The position numbers and the translations under genes were made by a program. The notes under the pieces were generated by a model. It had not been told where the DNA came from. It searched no databases and saw only the letters and a program-made list of their open reading frames with translations. This document shows, piece by piece, positions 35,199-43,876 of a stretch of DNA of 64,000 nt. The DNA is from Pseudomonas gingeri. Lineage in GTDB: Bacteria > Pseudomonadota > Gammaproteobacteria > Pseudomonadales > Pseudomonadaceae. Where the stretch lies: positions 186,001 to 250,000 of the forward strand of contig NZ_JACAQA010000019.1 in NCBI RefSeq assembly GCF_013385425.1, read 5' to 3'. The number at the start of each line of letters is the position of its first letter. The first letter of the stretch is position 1.

Positions 35199-37069
35199 AC
35201 CGCGCAGCCGGTGCCGCCAACAAGCGCATCCTGATCATCGACGATACCGCGTCGATCCATCAGGACTTTCGCAAGATCCTCGGGCCCGAGCAGGAGGACG
35301 AACTGAGCCTGGACTCCACCGAACACCTGCTGTTCGGCACCACTCGCCCACAGCGCCAAAGCTTCGAGATCGATTCCGCCTATCAGGGGCAGGAGGCGCT
35401 GGAGCTGGTGAAGCTGGCCCTGGCCGCCGAGAACCCCTATGCCATGGCCTTTCTCGACATGCGCATGCCACCGGGCTGGGATGGCCTGGAAACCATCGAG
35501 CAACTGTGGGCCGTCGACCCGGAGTTGCAAATCGCCCTGTGCACCGCCTACTCGGATTACTCCTGGGAGTCCATGGACGAACGCGTCGCCTTCGGTGACC
35601 AACTGCTGATCCTGAAAAAGCCTTTCGACGCCCTGGAAATTCGTCAGATGGCCAGTGCCCTGACCTGGAAGTGGCAACTGGCGCGGGACATGGCCTTGAA
35701 GATGGCCACTCTGGAGCGAACCGTCGAGGAGCGGGTCCAGGAACTGCTGCAGGTTTCCCGGTTGCTGCAATTCGATGTGCTCACCGAACTGCCCAACAGC
35801 ACCCTGCTCGGCGACCGCCTGGGCCAGGCCATCGCCCTGGCCAAACGGCACGGCGAACAGGTGGCGGTGATGTTTATCGGGCTGGATCGCTTCAAACGCA
35901 TCAACAATGCCCTGGGCTATCCGGCGGGTGATGAAATGCTCAAGCATGTCGCCGACTGCCTGGTCGGGGCGTTGCGCCGATCAGACTCGGTGTTTCGTTA
36001 CCGCTCCGATGAGTTTGTCCTGGTGCTGCCCGAGTTCCTCCACCCGCAACAGACCCGTGGCACCGCCGAGAAAGCCCTCGCGGCAGTCAATACGCCCCAT
36101 GAAGTCGCCGGCCATGGCCTGCGCGTGACCGCGAGCCTGGGTATCAGCCTCTACCCCGACGATGGCGAGGACCCGCTGGTACTGGTCAAGAAAGCCGAAG
36201 CCGCCATGCGCAACGTCAAGGAACAGGGCGCCAACAACTTCGGCTTTTTCATCGAGGACCTGAACCTGCGGGCCCGCGAGCATCAATCCATCGAGTCCGG
36301 TATTCGCCTGGCCCTGGAGCGTAACGAGTTCGTGCTGCACTACCAACCCAAGCTGGACCTAAAGACCGCCAAGGTGGTCGGTGCCGAGGCGCTGATCCGC
36401 TGGCAGCATCCCGAACGCGGCCTGCTCCACCCCGCGGATTTCATCCCGGTGGCCGAAGACAGTGGCCTGATCGTCCCATTGAGCAGTTGGGTGTTGCGCC
36501 AGGTCTGCCTGCAAGGTCGGGCCTGGCAGGATCAGATCAGCGAACCGCTGATCCTGTCGCTCAATATCTCGGCAATGGACTTCCGCCAGCGCGATTTCCT
36601 CGACAGCATCCGCCAGATACTGGAAGAAACCGGCATGGAGCCGACCCGGCTGGAGCTGGAAATCACCGAAAGCGTGTTGATGCAGAATGTCGACCACACC
36701 ATTGCAACCCTGAAAGCCATCAAGACCCTGGGTATCCGCCTGGCCATCGACGATTTCGGCACCGGCTATTCGAGCCTCAGCTACCTGCAACGTTTCCCCA
36801 TCGATGTACTGAAGATCGACCAGTCGTTCGTCCGAGACCTCAATGGCGACAGCAACGACGCCGCGCTGGTGAGCGCGATCATCAGCCTGGGCAAGAGCCT
36901 GCACCTGAACGTCATCGCCGAAGGCGTGGAAACCCAGGACCAGTTGTCCTTCCTCAAGGCCCATGACTGCGAGGAAGGCCAGGGTTACTACTTCAGCAAG
37001 GCGGTCGAAGCCGAGACTTTCCTGAGCCTGTTGCAGGACAAGCGCTTCGAACGACCGGCACAGACCTGA
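35195..37069 (+). CDS. Receiver-GGDEF-EAL protein, probable phosphodiesterase
   Basis: A 624-residue protein: long receiver paralogous to the previous gene (D88 in AFLDMRMPPGWDG), degenerate GGDEF (YRSDEFVLV in place of the GGDEF signature), and an EAL domain with every key motif intact (EALIRW, LNIS, EITES, DDFGTGYSS, LKIDQSFV, EGVET, QGYYFS). It probably hydrolyses cyclic-di-GMP, opposing its neighbour. Start overlaps the previous stop (ATGA); the next gene begins 35 bases after its stop. Confidence 0.92.
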   Translation: MNRAAGAANKRILIIDDTASIHQDFRKILGPEQEDELSLDSTEHLLFGTTRPQRQSFEIDSAYQGQEALELVKLALAAENPYAMAFLDMRMPPGWDGLETIEQLWAVDPELQIALCTAYSDYSWESMDERVAFGDQLLILKKPFDALEIRQMASALTWKWQLARDMALKMATLERTVEERVQELLQVSRLLQFDVLTELPNSTLLGDRLGQAIALAKRHGEQVAVMFIGLDRFKRINNALGYPAGDEMLKHVADCLVGALRRSDSVFRYRSDEFVLVLPEFLHPQQTRGTAEKALAAVNTPHEVAGHGLRVTASLGISLYPDDGEDPLVLVKKAEAAMRNVKEQGANNFGFFIEDLNLRAREHQSIESGIRLALERNEFVLHYQPKLDLKTAKVVGAEALIRWQHPERGLLHPADFIPVAEDSGLIVPLSSWVLRQVCLQGRAWQDQISEPLILSLNISAMDFRQRDFLDSIRQILEETGMEPTRLELEITESVLMQNVDHTIATLKAIKTLGIRLAIDDFGTGYSSLSYLQRFPIDVLKIDQSFVRDLNGDSNDAALVSAIISLGKSLHLNVIAEGVETQDQLSFLKAHDCEEGQGYYFSKAVEAETFLSLLQDKRFERPAQT

Positions 37070-37104
37070 CCCCGGAATCCGCCTCTTTTGCCAAGGACAT
37101 GCTC

Positions 37105-38079
37105 ATGATGCCTCGCGCACCGCTGTCGTTGCTGGCGAGATCGCTCGCCTGCTGCGGGATGTTGCTCTGCACACCCCTGGTCGCCGCGCCGCTGGACGAG
37201 CCGCTCAAGCCATTGCCGGATATCCCGGTGCAGGATCCGCGCAAAGTCGAGCTGGGGCGCCAGTTGTTCAATGAAAAGCAACTGTCGATCAATAACACCA
37301 CGTCCTGCGCCACTTGCCATCACCTGGAGCAAGGCGGGGCGGACGACAAACCCTTTTCCATCGGTTTCCAGGGCGGCAGCCTGGGCATCAACACCCCGAC
37401 CGTGCTCAACGCCGCGCTGAACTTCAAACAGTTCTGGAACGGTCGCTCCGAAACCCTGGAGGCGCAGATCGAAGAGGTGGTGAAAAGCCCGATAGAAATG
37501 GGCAATACCTGGCCCCATGTGGTCGAGACCCTCAACCAGACCCAGAGTTACAAGGAGGCCTTCAGCGAGGCGTATAAGGATGGCGTGACCATCACCAACG
37601 TGCAGAATGCCCTGGCCAGCTACGAGCGCAGCCTGCTGACCCCCAACTCGCGCTTCGACCAGTACCTCAAGGGCAATACCGACATCCTGACCCTCGACGA
37701 GAAATACGGTTATCAGCGTTTCAAGGACTACGGCTGCATCGCCTGCCACCAGGGGGTCAATATCGGCGGCAACATGTTCCAGAAGTTCGGCGTGATGGGC
37801 GACTACTTCAAGGCCCGGGGCAACCCTACCGAGGCCGACCTGGGGCGCTTCCTGGCAACCGGGGAAGAAGACGACCGCAACGTGTTCAAGGTCCCCAGCC
37901 TGCGCAACGTCGCACTGACCGCGCCGTATTTTCACGATGCCTCGGCCAAGACCCTGGAAGACGCCGTCCATATCATGTTCACTTACCAACTGGGACGTGT
38001 CCCGTCCACCGAGGACATCCGCCTGATCGTGCTGTTTCTCAAGACCCTGACCGGCGAACTGGGAGGTAAACCGCTATGA
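37105..38079 (+). CDS. Periplasmic di-haem cytochrome c peroxidase family protein
   Basis: A 324-residue protein with a signal peptide ending near TPLVAAPLDE and two haem c sites, CATCH (residue 68) and CIACH (residue 211). The family reduces hydrogen peroxide with electrons from cytochromes, or acts as MauG-type oxidase. Start 37105 is preferred to 37099 because AAGGAC then has normal spacing; 37108 is also possible. Its place among kinase and cyclic-di-GMP genes suggests a sensing or redox-signal role. It overlaps the next gene by four bases. Confidence 0.9.
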   Translation: MMPRAPLSLLARSLACCGMLLCTPLVAAPLDEPLKPLPDIPVQDPRKVELGRQLFNEKQLSINNTTSCATCHHLEQGGADDKPFSIGFQGGSLGINTPTVLNAALNFKQFWNGRSETLEAQIEEVVKSPIEMGNTWPHVVETLNQTQSYKEAFSEAYKDGVTITNVQNALASYERSLLTPNSRFDQYLKGNTDILTLDEKYGYQRFKDYGCIACHQGVNIGGNMFQKFGVMGDYFKARGNPTEADLGRFLATGEEDDRNVFKVPSLRNVALTAPYFHDASAKTLEDAVHIMFTYQLGRVPSTEDIRLIVLFLKTLTGELGGKPL

Positions 38080-39890
38080 CGCAGACCAGCGGCTTCCTGA
38101 ACCGGGTCCTCCTGCCGCGCCTGGCCCTTCTGCTCGTGGCGATGCTGGGGCTTCTATACATCATGGCCGACACCGACGCGACCCTGGACTATGCCCGTTG
38201 CCGTGACCTGATCAGCCGGGTCAAACAGCTGGATGCACAATGGGACGCCGAGATCCTCAAGGCCCGGATCGCGGTGGCGCGTAATTACGATCCGCTGGTC
38301 AAGCCCCCGCAGGAAATGCGCCAACTCCTGCAAACATTCACGCCCATCGATCCCGGCCAGGAACATAAAGCCGCCGAAGCCTGGAAGGACCGCCGGGACA
38401 CCCTGGCCCAGGCGCTCGACGAAAAAGCCCGACTGGTCGAACAGTTCAAATCCCGCAACGCGATACTGCGCAACTCCCTGGCCTTCCTGCCGACCGCCGA
38501 AGACGATATCCAGCACCAGCTCAGCGAACTGCAGGACCAGGACAAACTGATGCTCCAGGACATGTCCAACGACATCTACGACCTGCTGCTCAGCGCCCTG
38601 GAGTTCGCCCAGACCACCACCGACGAACGCGCCCACAGTATCGAACTGGGGCTCAATCAAGTGATGATCGACACACAACGCCTGCCGCCCTCGTTCAATG
38701 AGCCGGTGCAAATCCTGCTCAACCACGTCAACCTGATCCTGCGCGAACAACCCAAGGTCAACACACTGATCGAAGAGATCGACGCCGTGCCGGTCTCCGA
38801 AAGCCTGGACGCCATCACCGACCAACTGAACCAGGAGCAGCAAAAGGCCGATCAGATCAACCAGCGCCATCATTTGTACCTGTTGATTTTCTCGGCCCTG
38901 CTGCTCGTCCTGCTGCTGTACCTCGCCAGCCGCCTGATCCGCAGTTATGCCGAAATCAACCGGGTCAACCGCGCCCTGCAAGTCGCCAACACCGATCTTG
39001 AGCAACGCGTCGAGCGACGTACCCAAAGCCTGCGCGAGGCCCAGAGCGAACTGATGGAAAGCGCGCGCCTGGCCGGCATGGCCGAGATCGCCACCAACGT
39101 GCTGCACAACGTCGGCAACGTGCTCAACAGCGTGAACATCTCCGCCGACCTGGTGGCACGCAAGTTGCGCAGCAGCAAGGCCCAGGGCCTGGCCAAGGCG
39201 GTGACGATGATCAACGAGCACAAGCACGATCTCGGCGAGTTCATTACCAGCGACGAACGTGGCAAGCTGTTGCCCGGGTATCTCAACCAACTGGTCGAGG
39301 TCATTGCCGCGGAACAACAGAGCATGGGCGACGAACTGACCCAGTTGAGCAAGAGCGTCGACCATATCAAGGACATCGTCTCGACCCAGCAATCCTATGC
39401 CGGTGTCTCGACCATGGAGGAGCCGCTGCATATCCGCGATCTGCTCGAGGACGCGCTGCGCATGAACTCCGGAGCCCTGAGCCGGCATAACGTCACGGTG
39501 ATCCGAGAATACGAGGACGTGCCCCGGGTGATGGCCGACAAGCACCGCTTGCTGCTGATCCTGATCAACCTGATCAGCAACGCCAAGCAGGCCATGGCCA
39601 ACCTCGCCGACCGTCCGCGGGAAATCACCCTGCAAGTCCGGGCGATCGAGGACAACACCTTGCGCATCAGCGTCAAGGACGCCGGCGAAGGTATCCTGCC
39701 GGAAAACATGACGCGGATCTTTGCCCATGGCTTCACCACCCGCAAGGACGGCCATGGCTTCGGCCTGCACAGCTGCGCCCTGGCCGCGATCGAAATGAAA
39801 GGGCACCTGACCGCCCACAGCGACGGCCCCGGAAAAGGCGCCGTCTTTACCCTCGAATTGCCCTTGAAAACCGCCGTGGGGGCTGTATGA
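38076..39890 (+). CDS. Membrane histidine kinase with all-helical periplasmic sensor
   Basis: A 604-residue kinase: membrane segment at about 11-31, a long all-helical periplasmic region of about 230 residues rich in charged helices (it resembles the DAHL ligand-binding domain), a second segment near 270 (LYLLIFSALLLVLLLYLA), coiled coil, H-box ATNVLHNVGNVLNSV, then an ATPase domain with NLISNAKQAMANL, DAGEGI and GHGFGLHS. It has no receiver of its own. It overlaps the next gene by ATGA. Confidence 0.9.
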   Translation: MTQTSGFLNRVLLPRLALLLVAMLGLLYIMADTDATLDYARCRDLISRVKQLDAQWDAEILKARIAVARNYDPLVKPPQEMRQLLQTFTPIDPGQEHKAAEAWKDRRDTLAQALDEKARLVEQFKSRNAILRNSLAFLPTAEDDIQHQLSELQDQDKLMLQDMSNDIYDLLLSALEFAQTTTDERAHSIELGLNQVMIDTQRLPPSFNEPVQILLNHVNLILREQPKVNTLIEEIDAVPVSESLDAITDQLNQEQQKADQINQRHHLYLLIFSALLLVLLLYLASRLIRSYAEINRVNRALQVANTDLEQRVERRTQSLREAQSELMESARLAGMAEIATNVLHNVGNVLNSVNISADLVARKLRSSKAQGLAKAVTMINEHKHDLGEFITSDERGKLLPGYLNQLVEVIAAEQQSMGDELTQLSKSVDHIKDIVSTQQSYAGVSTMEEPLHIRDLLEDALRMNSGALSRHNVTVIREYEDVPRVMADKHRLLLILINLISNAKQAMANLADRPREITLQVRAIEDNTLRISVKDAGEGILPENMTRIFAHGFTTRKDGHGFGLHSCALAAIEMKGHLTAHSDGPGKGAVFTLELPLKTAVGAV

Positions 39891-41293
39891 ACACACTCCG
39901 CAACCGCCGTATCCTGCTGGTCGACGACACCCCGTCGATCCACGAGGACTTTCGCAAGATTCTCACCCCCCTGGTCGACGAGTCGCCGGACCTGGACCTG
40001 ATGGAAGCCGCGCTGTTCGGCCAGGAGGTCAAGACCAGCAGCGTCCTGCCGTTCGAACTCGACTCGGCCTATCAGGGCCAGGAAGGCCTGCAGAAGGTCG
40101 AGCAGTCGGTGGCTTGTGGAAAGCCCTACGCCCTGGCCTTCGTCGACATGCGCATGCCCCAGGGCTGGGACGGTGCCGAAACCATCGAACACCTGTGGCA
40201 GGTCGACCCCAACCTGCAAGTGGTGGTCTGCACTGCCTACACCGACTATTCCTGGGACGAGCTGCTGGAACGCCTGCACGGTCACGACCGGCTGGTGATC
40301 CTGAAAAAGCCCTTCGACAATATCGAAGTCCAGCAATTGGCCAATACCCTGACCAATAAATGGGAAATGACCGAGCGCGCCAACCTGCAGATGCACCGAC
40401 TGGAAGAGTTGGTCGAGCAACGCACCCTGGCGCTCAAGCAGACCAGCCTGGCCTTGCAGCATGAGATCGACGAACGCAAGCAGTTGGAAGGACAACTGGT
40501 GCAATCGGAAAAGCTCGCCTCCCTCGGCCAACTGGCCGCCGGCGTCGCCCACGAAATCAACAATCCCATCGGCTTCATTTCCTCGAACCTGGGGACCCTG
40601 GAGGGCTATTTCGGCAAGCTGCTGGAAATGCTCCAGGCCTATCAGAACGCCGAGGAAGGGGTCGCCGCCCCCGAGTTGCGGGCACGCTTGAAGGACCTGC
40701 GCGAACGGGTCGAGCTGGATTTCCTCGAAGAGGATATTCCGTTGCTGATCAAGGAATCCAAGGAAGGCATCGGCCGGGTCGGGCAGATCGTCAAGGACCT
40801 GAAGAACTTCTCCCGGGTCGATTCGAACCAGGAGTGGCAATGGAGCAATCTGCAACAGGGCATCGAATCGACCCTGAACATTGTCGCCAACGAACTCAAG
40901 TACAAGGCCGATGTGGTCAAGGACTACGCCGCACTGCCGGAGATCGAGTGCCTGGCGTCGCAGATCAACCAGGTGATCATGAACCTGGTGGTCAACGCCG
41001 CCCAGGCCATGGGGCCGGAGCGCGGCACCATCACCCTGCGGGGCGGCAGCCTCGGCGAAAGGATCTGGCTGGAAGTGGCCGACACCGGCTCGGGCATGGC
41101 GCCCGAGACCGTGCAGAAGATCTTCGACCCGTTCTTCACCACCAAACCCATCGGCCAGGGCACGGGCCTGGGCTTGTCACTGTCCTATGGCATCGTGCAG
41201 AAGCATGCCGGGCAGATCACCGTGCGCAGCGAGGTGGGCGTGGGCACCACGTTCAGGATCGAATTGCCGATCCGCCAGAGCAAGGCTGCCTGA
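39887..41293 (+). CDS. Receiver-histidine kinase hybrid, cytoplasmic
   Basis: A 468-residue protein beginning with the same long receiver as the two cyclic-di-GMP proteins (D87 in AFVDMRMPQGWDG), then a coiled coil and a kinase core: H-box GVAHEINNPIGFIS, N-box NLVVNAAQAM, DTGSGM and GTGLGLSLS. No membrane segment. A receiver placed before a kinase core suggests it takes phosphate from the upstream membrane kinase and signals onward. It is last in the operon. Confidence 0.91.
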   Translation: MNTLRNRRILLVDDTPSIHEDFRKILTPLVDESPDLDLMEAALFGQEVKTSSVLPFELDSAYQGQEGLQKVEQSVACGKPYALAFVDMRMPQGWDGAETIEHLWQVDPNLQVVVCTAYTDYSWDELLERLHGHDRLVILKKPFDNIEVQQLANTLTNKWEMTERANLQMHRLEELVEQRTLALKQTSLALQHEIDERKQLEGQLVQSEKLASLGQLAAGVAHEINNPIGFISSNLGTLEGYFGKLLEMLQAYQNAEEGVAAPELRARLKDLRERVELDFLEEDIPLLIKESKEGIGRVGQIVKDLKNFSRVDSNQEWQWSNLQQGIESTLNIVANELKYKADVVKDYAALPEIECLASQINQVIMNLVVNAAQAMGPERGTITLRGGSLGERIWLEVADTGSGMAPETVQKIFDPFFTTKPIGQGTGLGLSLSYGIVQKHAGQITVRSEVGVGTTFRIELPIRQSKAA

Positions 41294-41300
41294 CCATCCC

Positions 41301-41328
41301 CTGTGGGAGCTGACTTGTTGACGATGGT
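41301..41328. repeat. Decayed single REP unit
   Basis: CTGTGGGAGCTGACTTGTTG then ACGATGGTG resembles a REP with several changes and has no partner arm. It lies between convergent genes. Confidence 0.45.
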
Positions 41329-41349
41329 GACCTCCAGGCCCTCAAGGCA

Positions 41350-42675
41350 TCAGGCCGCTTCCTGGAAATCCATTTCCGGCGGTTGTTTGCGGAAACCACC
41401 GGTCAGGAAGCCCAGGTACACCAGGCCGGCCGCCAGCCAGCTCAGGCCCAGGTAGATCGCCAGGTGATCGAGGCTGATCATCAGCCACAGATCCGCCACC
41501 AGGCCGATCAGCGGGCACACCAGGAACAGCAGCAGCTCACGCGGTCCACGTTTTTCGCCACCGATCCAGTAGTGGAAAATCACCGACAGGTTCACCAGGC
41601 TGAAGGCCAGGAACGCACCGAAGTTGATGAACGAGGTGGAGGTGGTCACGTCCAGTTTCAGCGCCAGCAAGGCCACCACCGCACACAGCAGGATGCTGTT
41701 GACCGGCGTACCGAAACGCTCATGCAAGGTGCCGAAGAACGACTTCGGCAACACCCCGTCGCGGCCCATTGCATACAGCAGGCGCGAACCGCTGGCCTGG
41801 GCCGACAGACCCGAAGCGAACTGACCGACGATCAGGCCGATCAGGAAGATCGTGACAAACAGATCGCCACCGATATTGCGGGCGATTTCATAGGCAGCCG
41901 AATCGACGTTGTCGAACACGAACGACGGATGAGCCAACTGCACGAAGTACGACACCCCAACGAAGATCAGGCCGCCGATCAGGGTGATCAGCATGATCGC
42001 CCGCGGAATGGTCCGGCGCGGATCGCGGGTTTCTTCGGTCAGGGTACTCACCGCATCGAAGCCCAGGAATGAATAGCAGGCAATCGCCGCGCCGCTCATG
42101 ATCAGGGGCATCTGCATATCGCCGCTGAGAAACGGTGCCATCGTCCACAACGGCTTGCTGGCGTCACCGCCGATGTAGTGGATCGCCAGGGCGACAAAGG
42201 CCACCAGCACCAGGAACTGCACCAGCATCAGCAAGGCATTGATACCGTTGGCCAGGCGCAGGCCGACAATATTGATCACGCTGGTGATGCCGATAAAGGC
42301 CAGCACCCAGACCGCTTGCGGCACCGAGGGGAATGCCGAATTGAGGTACGCCGCGCCGATCAACCAGATCGCCATGGGCAGGAACAGGTAATCGAGCAAC
42401 ACCGCCCAGCCGGCAATAAAGCCCAGCTTGGGGCTGATGGCCTTGCGCACATAGCTGTAGGCCGAGCCGGCCACCGGAAAGGCGGCGGCCATGCGCCCGT
42501 AGCTCATGGCGGTGAAGAACATCGCCACCAGCGCGGCGAGATAAGCGGCCGGAACCATGCCGGCCGTGGACTGGGCAAGAATGCCGAAAGTGCCGAGGAC
42601 AATGATCGGCGTCATATAGGCGATGCCGAACAGCACCACCGACCCCAGTGAAAGGGTGCGTTGCAAACGAGCCAT
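41350..42675 (-). CDS. APC-family amino acid/polyamine permease
   Basis: Inner membrane transporter of 441 residues with about twelve hydrophobic segments. Segment 1 holds GIAYMTPIIVLGTFG, and FLGFDAVSTLTEETRDPRRTIPRAI is the conserved APC cytoplasmic loop. It resembles PuuP-type putrescine importers, but the substrate cannot be fixed from sequence. It lies downstream of a carbon-nitrogen hydrolase on the same strand, separated by a REPIN; import of an amide or nitrile for hydrolysis is plausible. Confidence 0.9.
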   Translation of the reverse strand: MARLQRTLSLGSVVLFGIAYMTPIIVLGTFGILAQSTAGMVPAAYLAALVAMFFTAMSYGRMAAAFPVAGSAYSYVRKAISPKLGFIAGWAVLLDYLFLPMAIWLIGAAYLNSAFPSVPQAVWVLAFIGITSVINIVGLRLANGINALLMLVQFLVLVAFVALAIHYIGGDASKPLWTMAPFLSGDMQMPLIMSGAAIACYSFLGFDAVSTLTEETRDPRRTIPRAIMLITLIGGLIFVGVSYFVQLAHPSFVFDNVDSAAYEIARNIGGDLFVTIFLIGLIVGQFASGLSAQASGSRLLYAMGRDGVLPKSFFGTLHERFGTPVNSILLCAVVALLALKLDVTTSTSFINFGAFLAFSLVNLSVIFHYWIGGEKRGPRELLLFLVCPLIGLVADLWLMISLDHLAIYLGLSWLAAGLVYLGFLTGGFRKQPPEMDFQEAA

Positions 42676-42786
42676 GAGGCGACTACTCCGAATGTTATTG
42701 GATTTATGGCAGAGCCGAGTTCGGCAAGGTTGGAGCGGTACTACGAAATTCTTGTTTTGAAAAAAAACCCTGAGAACACCGGGAAC

Positions 42787-42862
42787 CTGTAGGAGCAGGG
42801 CTTGCCCGCGAAGCTTTTAGCGGTCTCAAGGGCCTCTTCGCGAGCAAGCTCTGCTCCTACAG
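42787..42862. repeat. REPIN, inverse copy of the one at 28622
   Basis: CTGTAGGAGCAGGGCTTGCC and GAGCAAGCTCTGCTCCTACAG flank a loop identical in reverse complement to that of the 28622-28698 element. It lies between the hydrolase and the permease and may influence mRNA decay between them. Confidence 0.9.
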
Positions 42863-42902
42863 TCCTATGCGCCTGGAAGTCCGGATTTCCAGGCGGAGTC
42901 AG

Positions 42903-43724
42903 TCAATCCTTGGGAATCAGCAACTCCCTCGCCCCGTTGGCATGCTCGATGACCTCGCCCGGCAAACGCAGGCGCTGGTCATCCAGATAGCGATAGTCAC
43001 GCCGTGCCGCCGCCAGTTGGCTCAGGTCCAGTTGCACCGTGAATTGCCCTTCCTCACGTCCGGCTTCGAACAGCAGGCTGCCAAACGGATCCACCAGCGC
43101 GCTGCCACCGGCGAACAACAAGCCGCCGTCGCCCTCCTCGACCCGGTTGACCATCAGCGCGAACGCCTGGTTTTCCTGGGCACGGGCCATGATCGCGGTG
43201 CGGTGGGTCGGGCCGTAGGGGTCCATGTTGCCGTTGGTGACGATCAACAACTCGGCGCCCAGTTGCGCCAGGGCCCGGGCGGTTTCCGGGAACTCGATGT
43301 CGTAGCAGATCAACAGGCCGACGCGGATGCCGTTCCACTCAGTGGTGACGTAGCGATCGCCAGCGGTGAATACGCCACGATCCGAGGCCCACAGATGGGT
43401 CTTGCGATAGCGCAGGGCAATGCCTTCGGGGGTGATCAGCAAGGTGGTGTTATAGAACTGCCCGGCGTCGTTTTCGGCGACGCCAATCACCACCGCCAGG
43501 TTGCGTTCCCGAGCGGCCTGCTGCACAGCCTGGACGGTCGGGCCATCCAGCGGCTCGGCGACAGCGGCCACGGTCTCGGCGGACGGAAAGCCCATCAGGT
43601 GGGTTTCCGGGAACACGATCAACTGCGTATCGGCGGCGCAGGCCGCGATGGCCGCCAGGGCGCGCCCGAGGTTGTAGGCGGTATCGTTGTCCCGGCCCGC
43701 AAGCTGGGCAAATTCGACCTTCAT
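42903..43724 (-). CDS. Carbon-nitrogen hydrolase (nitrilase superfamily)
   Basis: A 273-residue cytoplasmic amidase-type enzyme with the full Glu-Lys-Cys triad: E40 in IVFPETHLMG, K108 in YRKTHLW and C140 in GLLICYDIEFPE. Members split amides such as N-carbamoyl amines, 5-aminovaleramide or omega-amides. The permease downstream and the LuxR-type gene upstream suggest an inducible catabolic unit for an amide. The exact substrate is not evident. Confidence 0.9.
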   Translation of the reverse strand: MKVEFAQLAGRDNDTAYNLGRALAAIAACAADTQLIVFPETHLMGFPSAETVAAVAEPLDGPTVQAVQQAARERNLAVVIGVAENDAGQFYNTTLLITPEGIALRYRKTHLWASDRGVFTAGDRYVTTEWNGIRVGLLICYDIEFPETARALAQLGAELLIVTNGNMDPYGPTHRTAIMARAQENQAFALMVNRVEEGDGGLLFAGGSALVDPFGSLLFEAGREEGQFTVQLDLSQLAAARRDYRYLDDQRLRLPGEVIEHANGARELLIPKD

Positions 43725-43775
43725 GGATTTTTCCTTGTTTTCTATAGCCGGCCAGGCTCAATGACGGCGCCGAGC

Positions 43776-43790
43776 TGGCAGAATGAGTGC
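43776..43790 (+). promoter_or_regulatory. Sigma54-like promoter before the LuxR-type gene
   Basis: TGGCAGAATGAGTGC has GG at 43777 and GC at 43789 with ten bases between, preceded by C. The -12 part (GTGCC) is weaker than in the two other sigma54 promoters of the window, so a chance match is possible in this GC-rich DNA. Confidence 0.35.
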
Positions 43791-43876
43791 CCGGCCATTG
43801 TGTGTGGGTCCAGTATGCGCACCGGGGGTGGGCCGTGGGAATTACGCGGCCGGGGTAACCTGATAGGGGTAGATGA

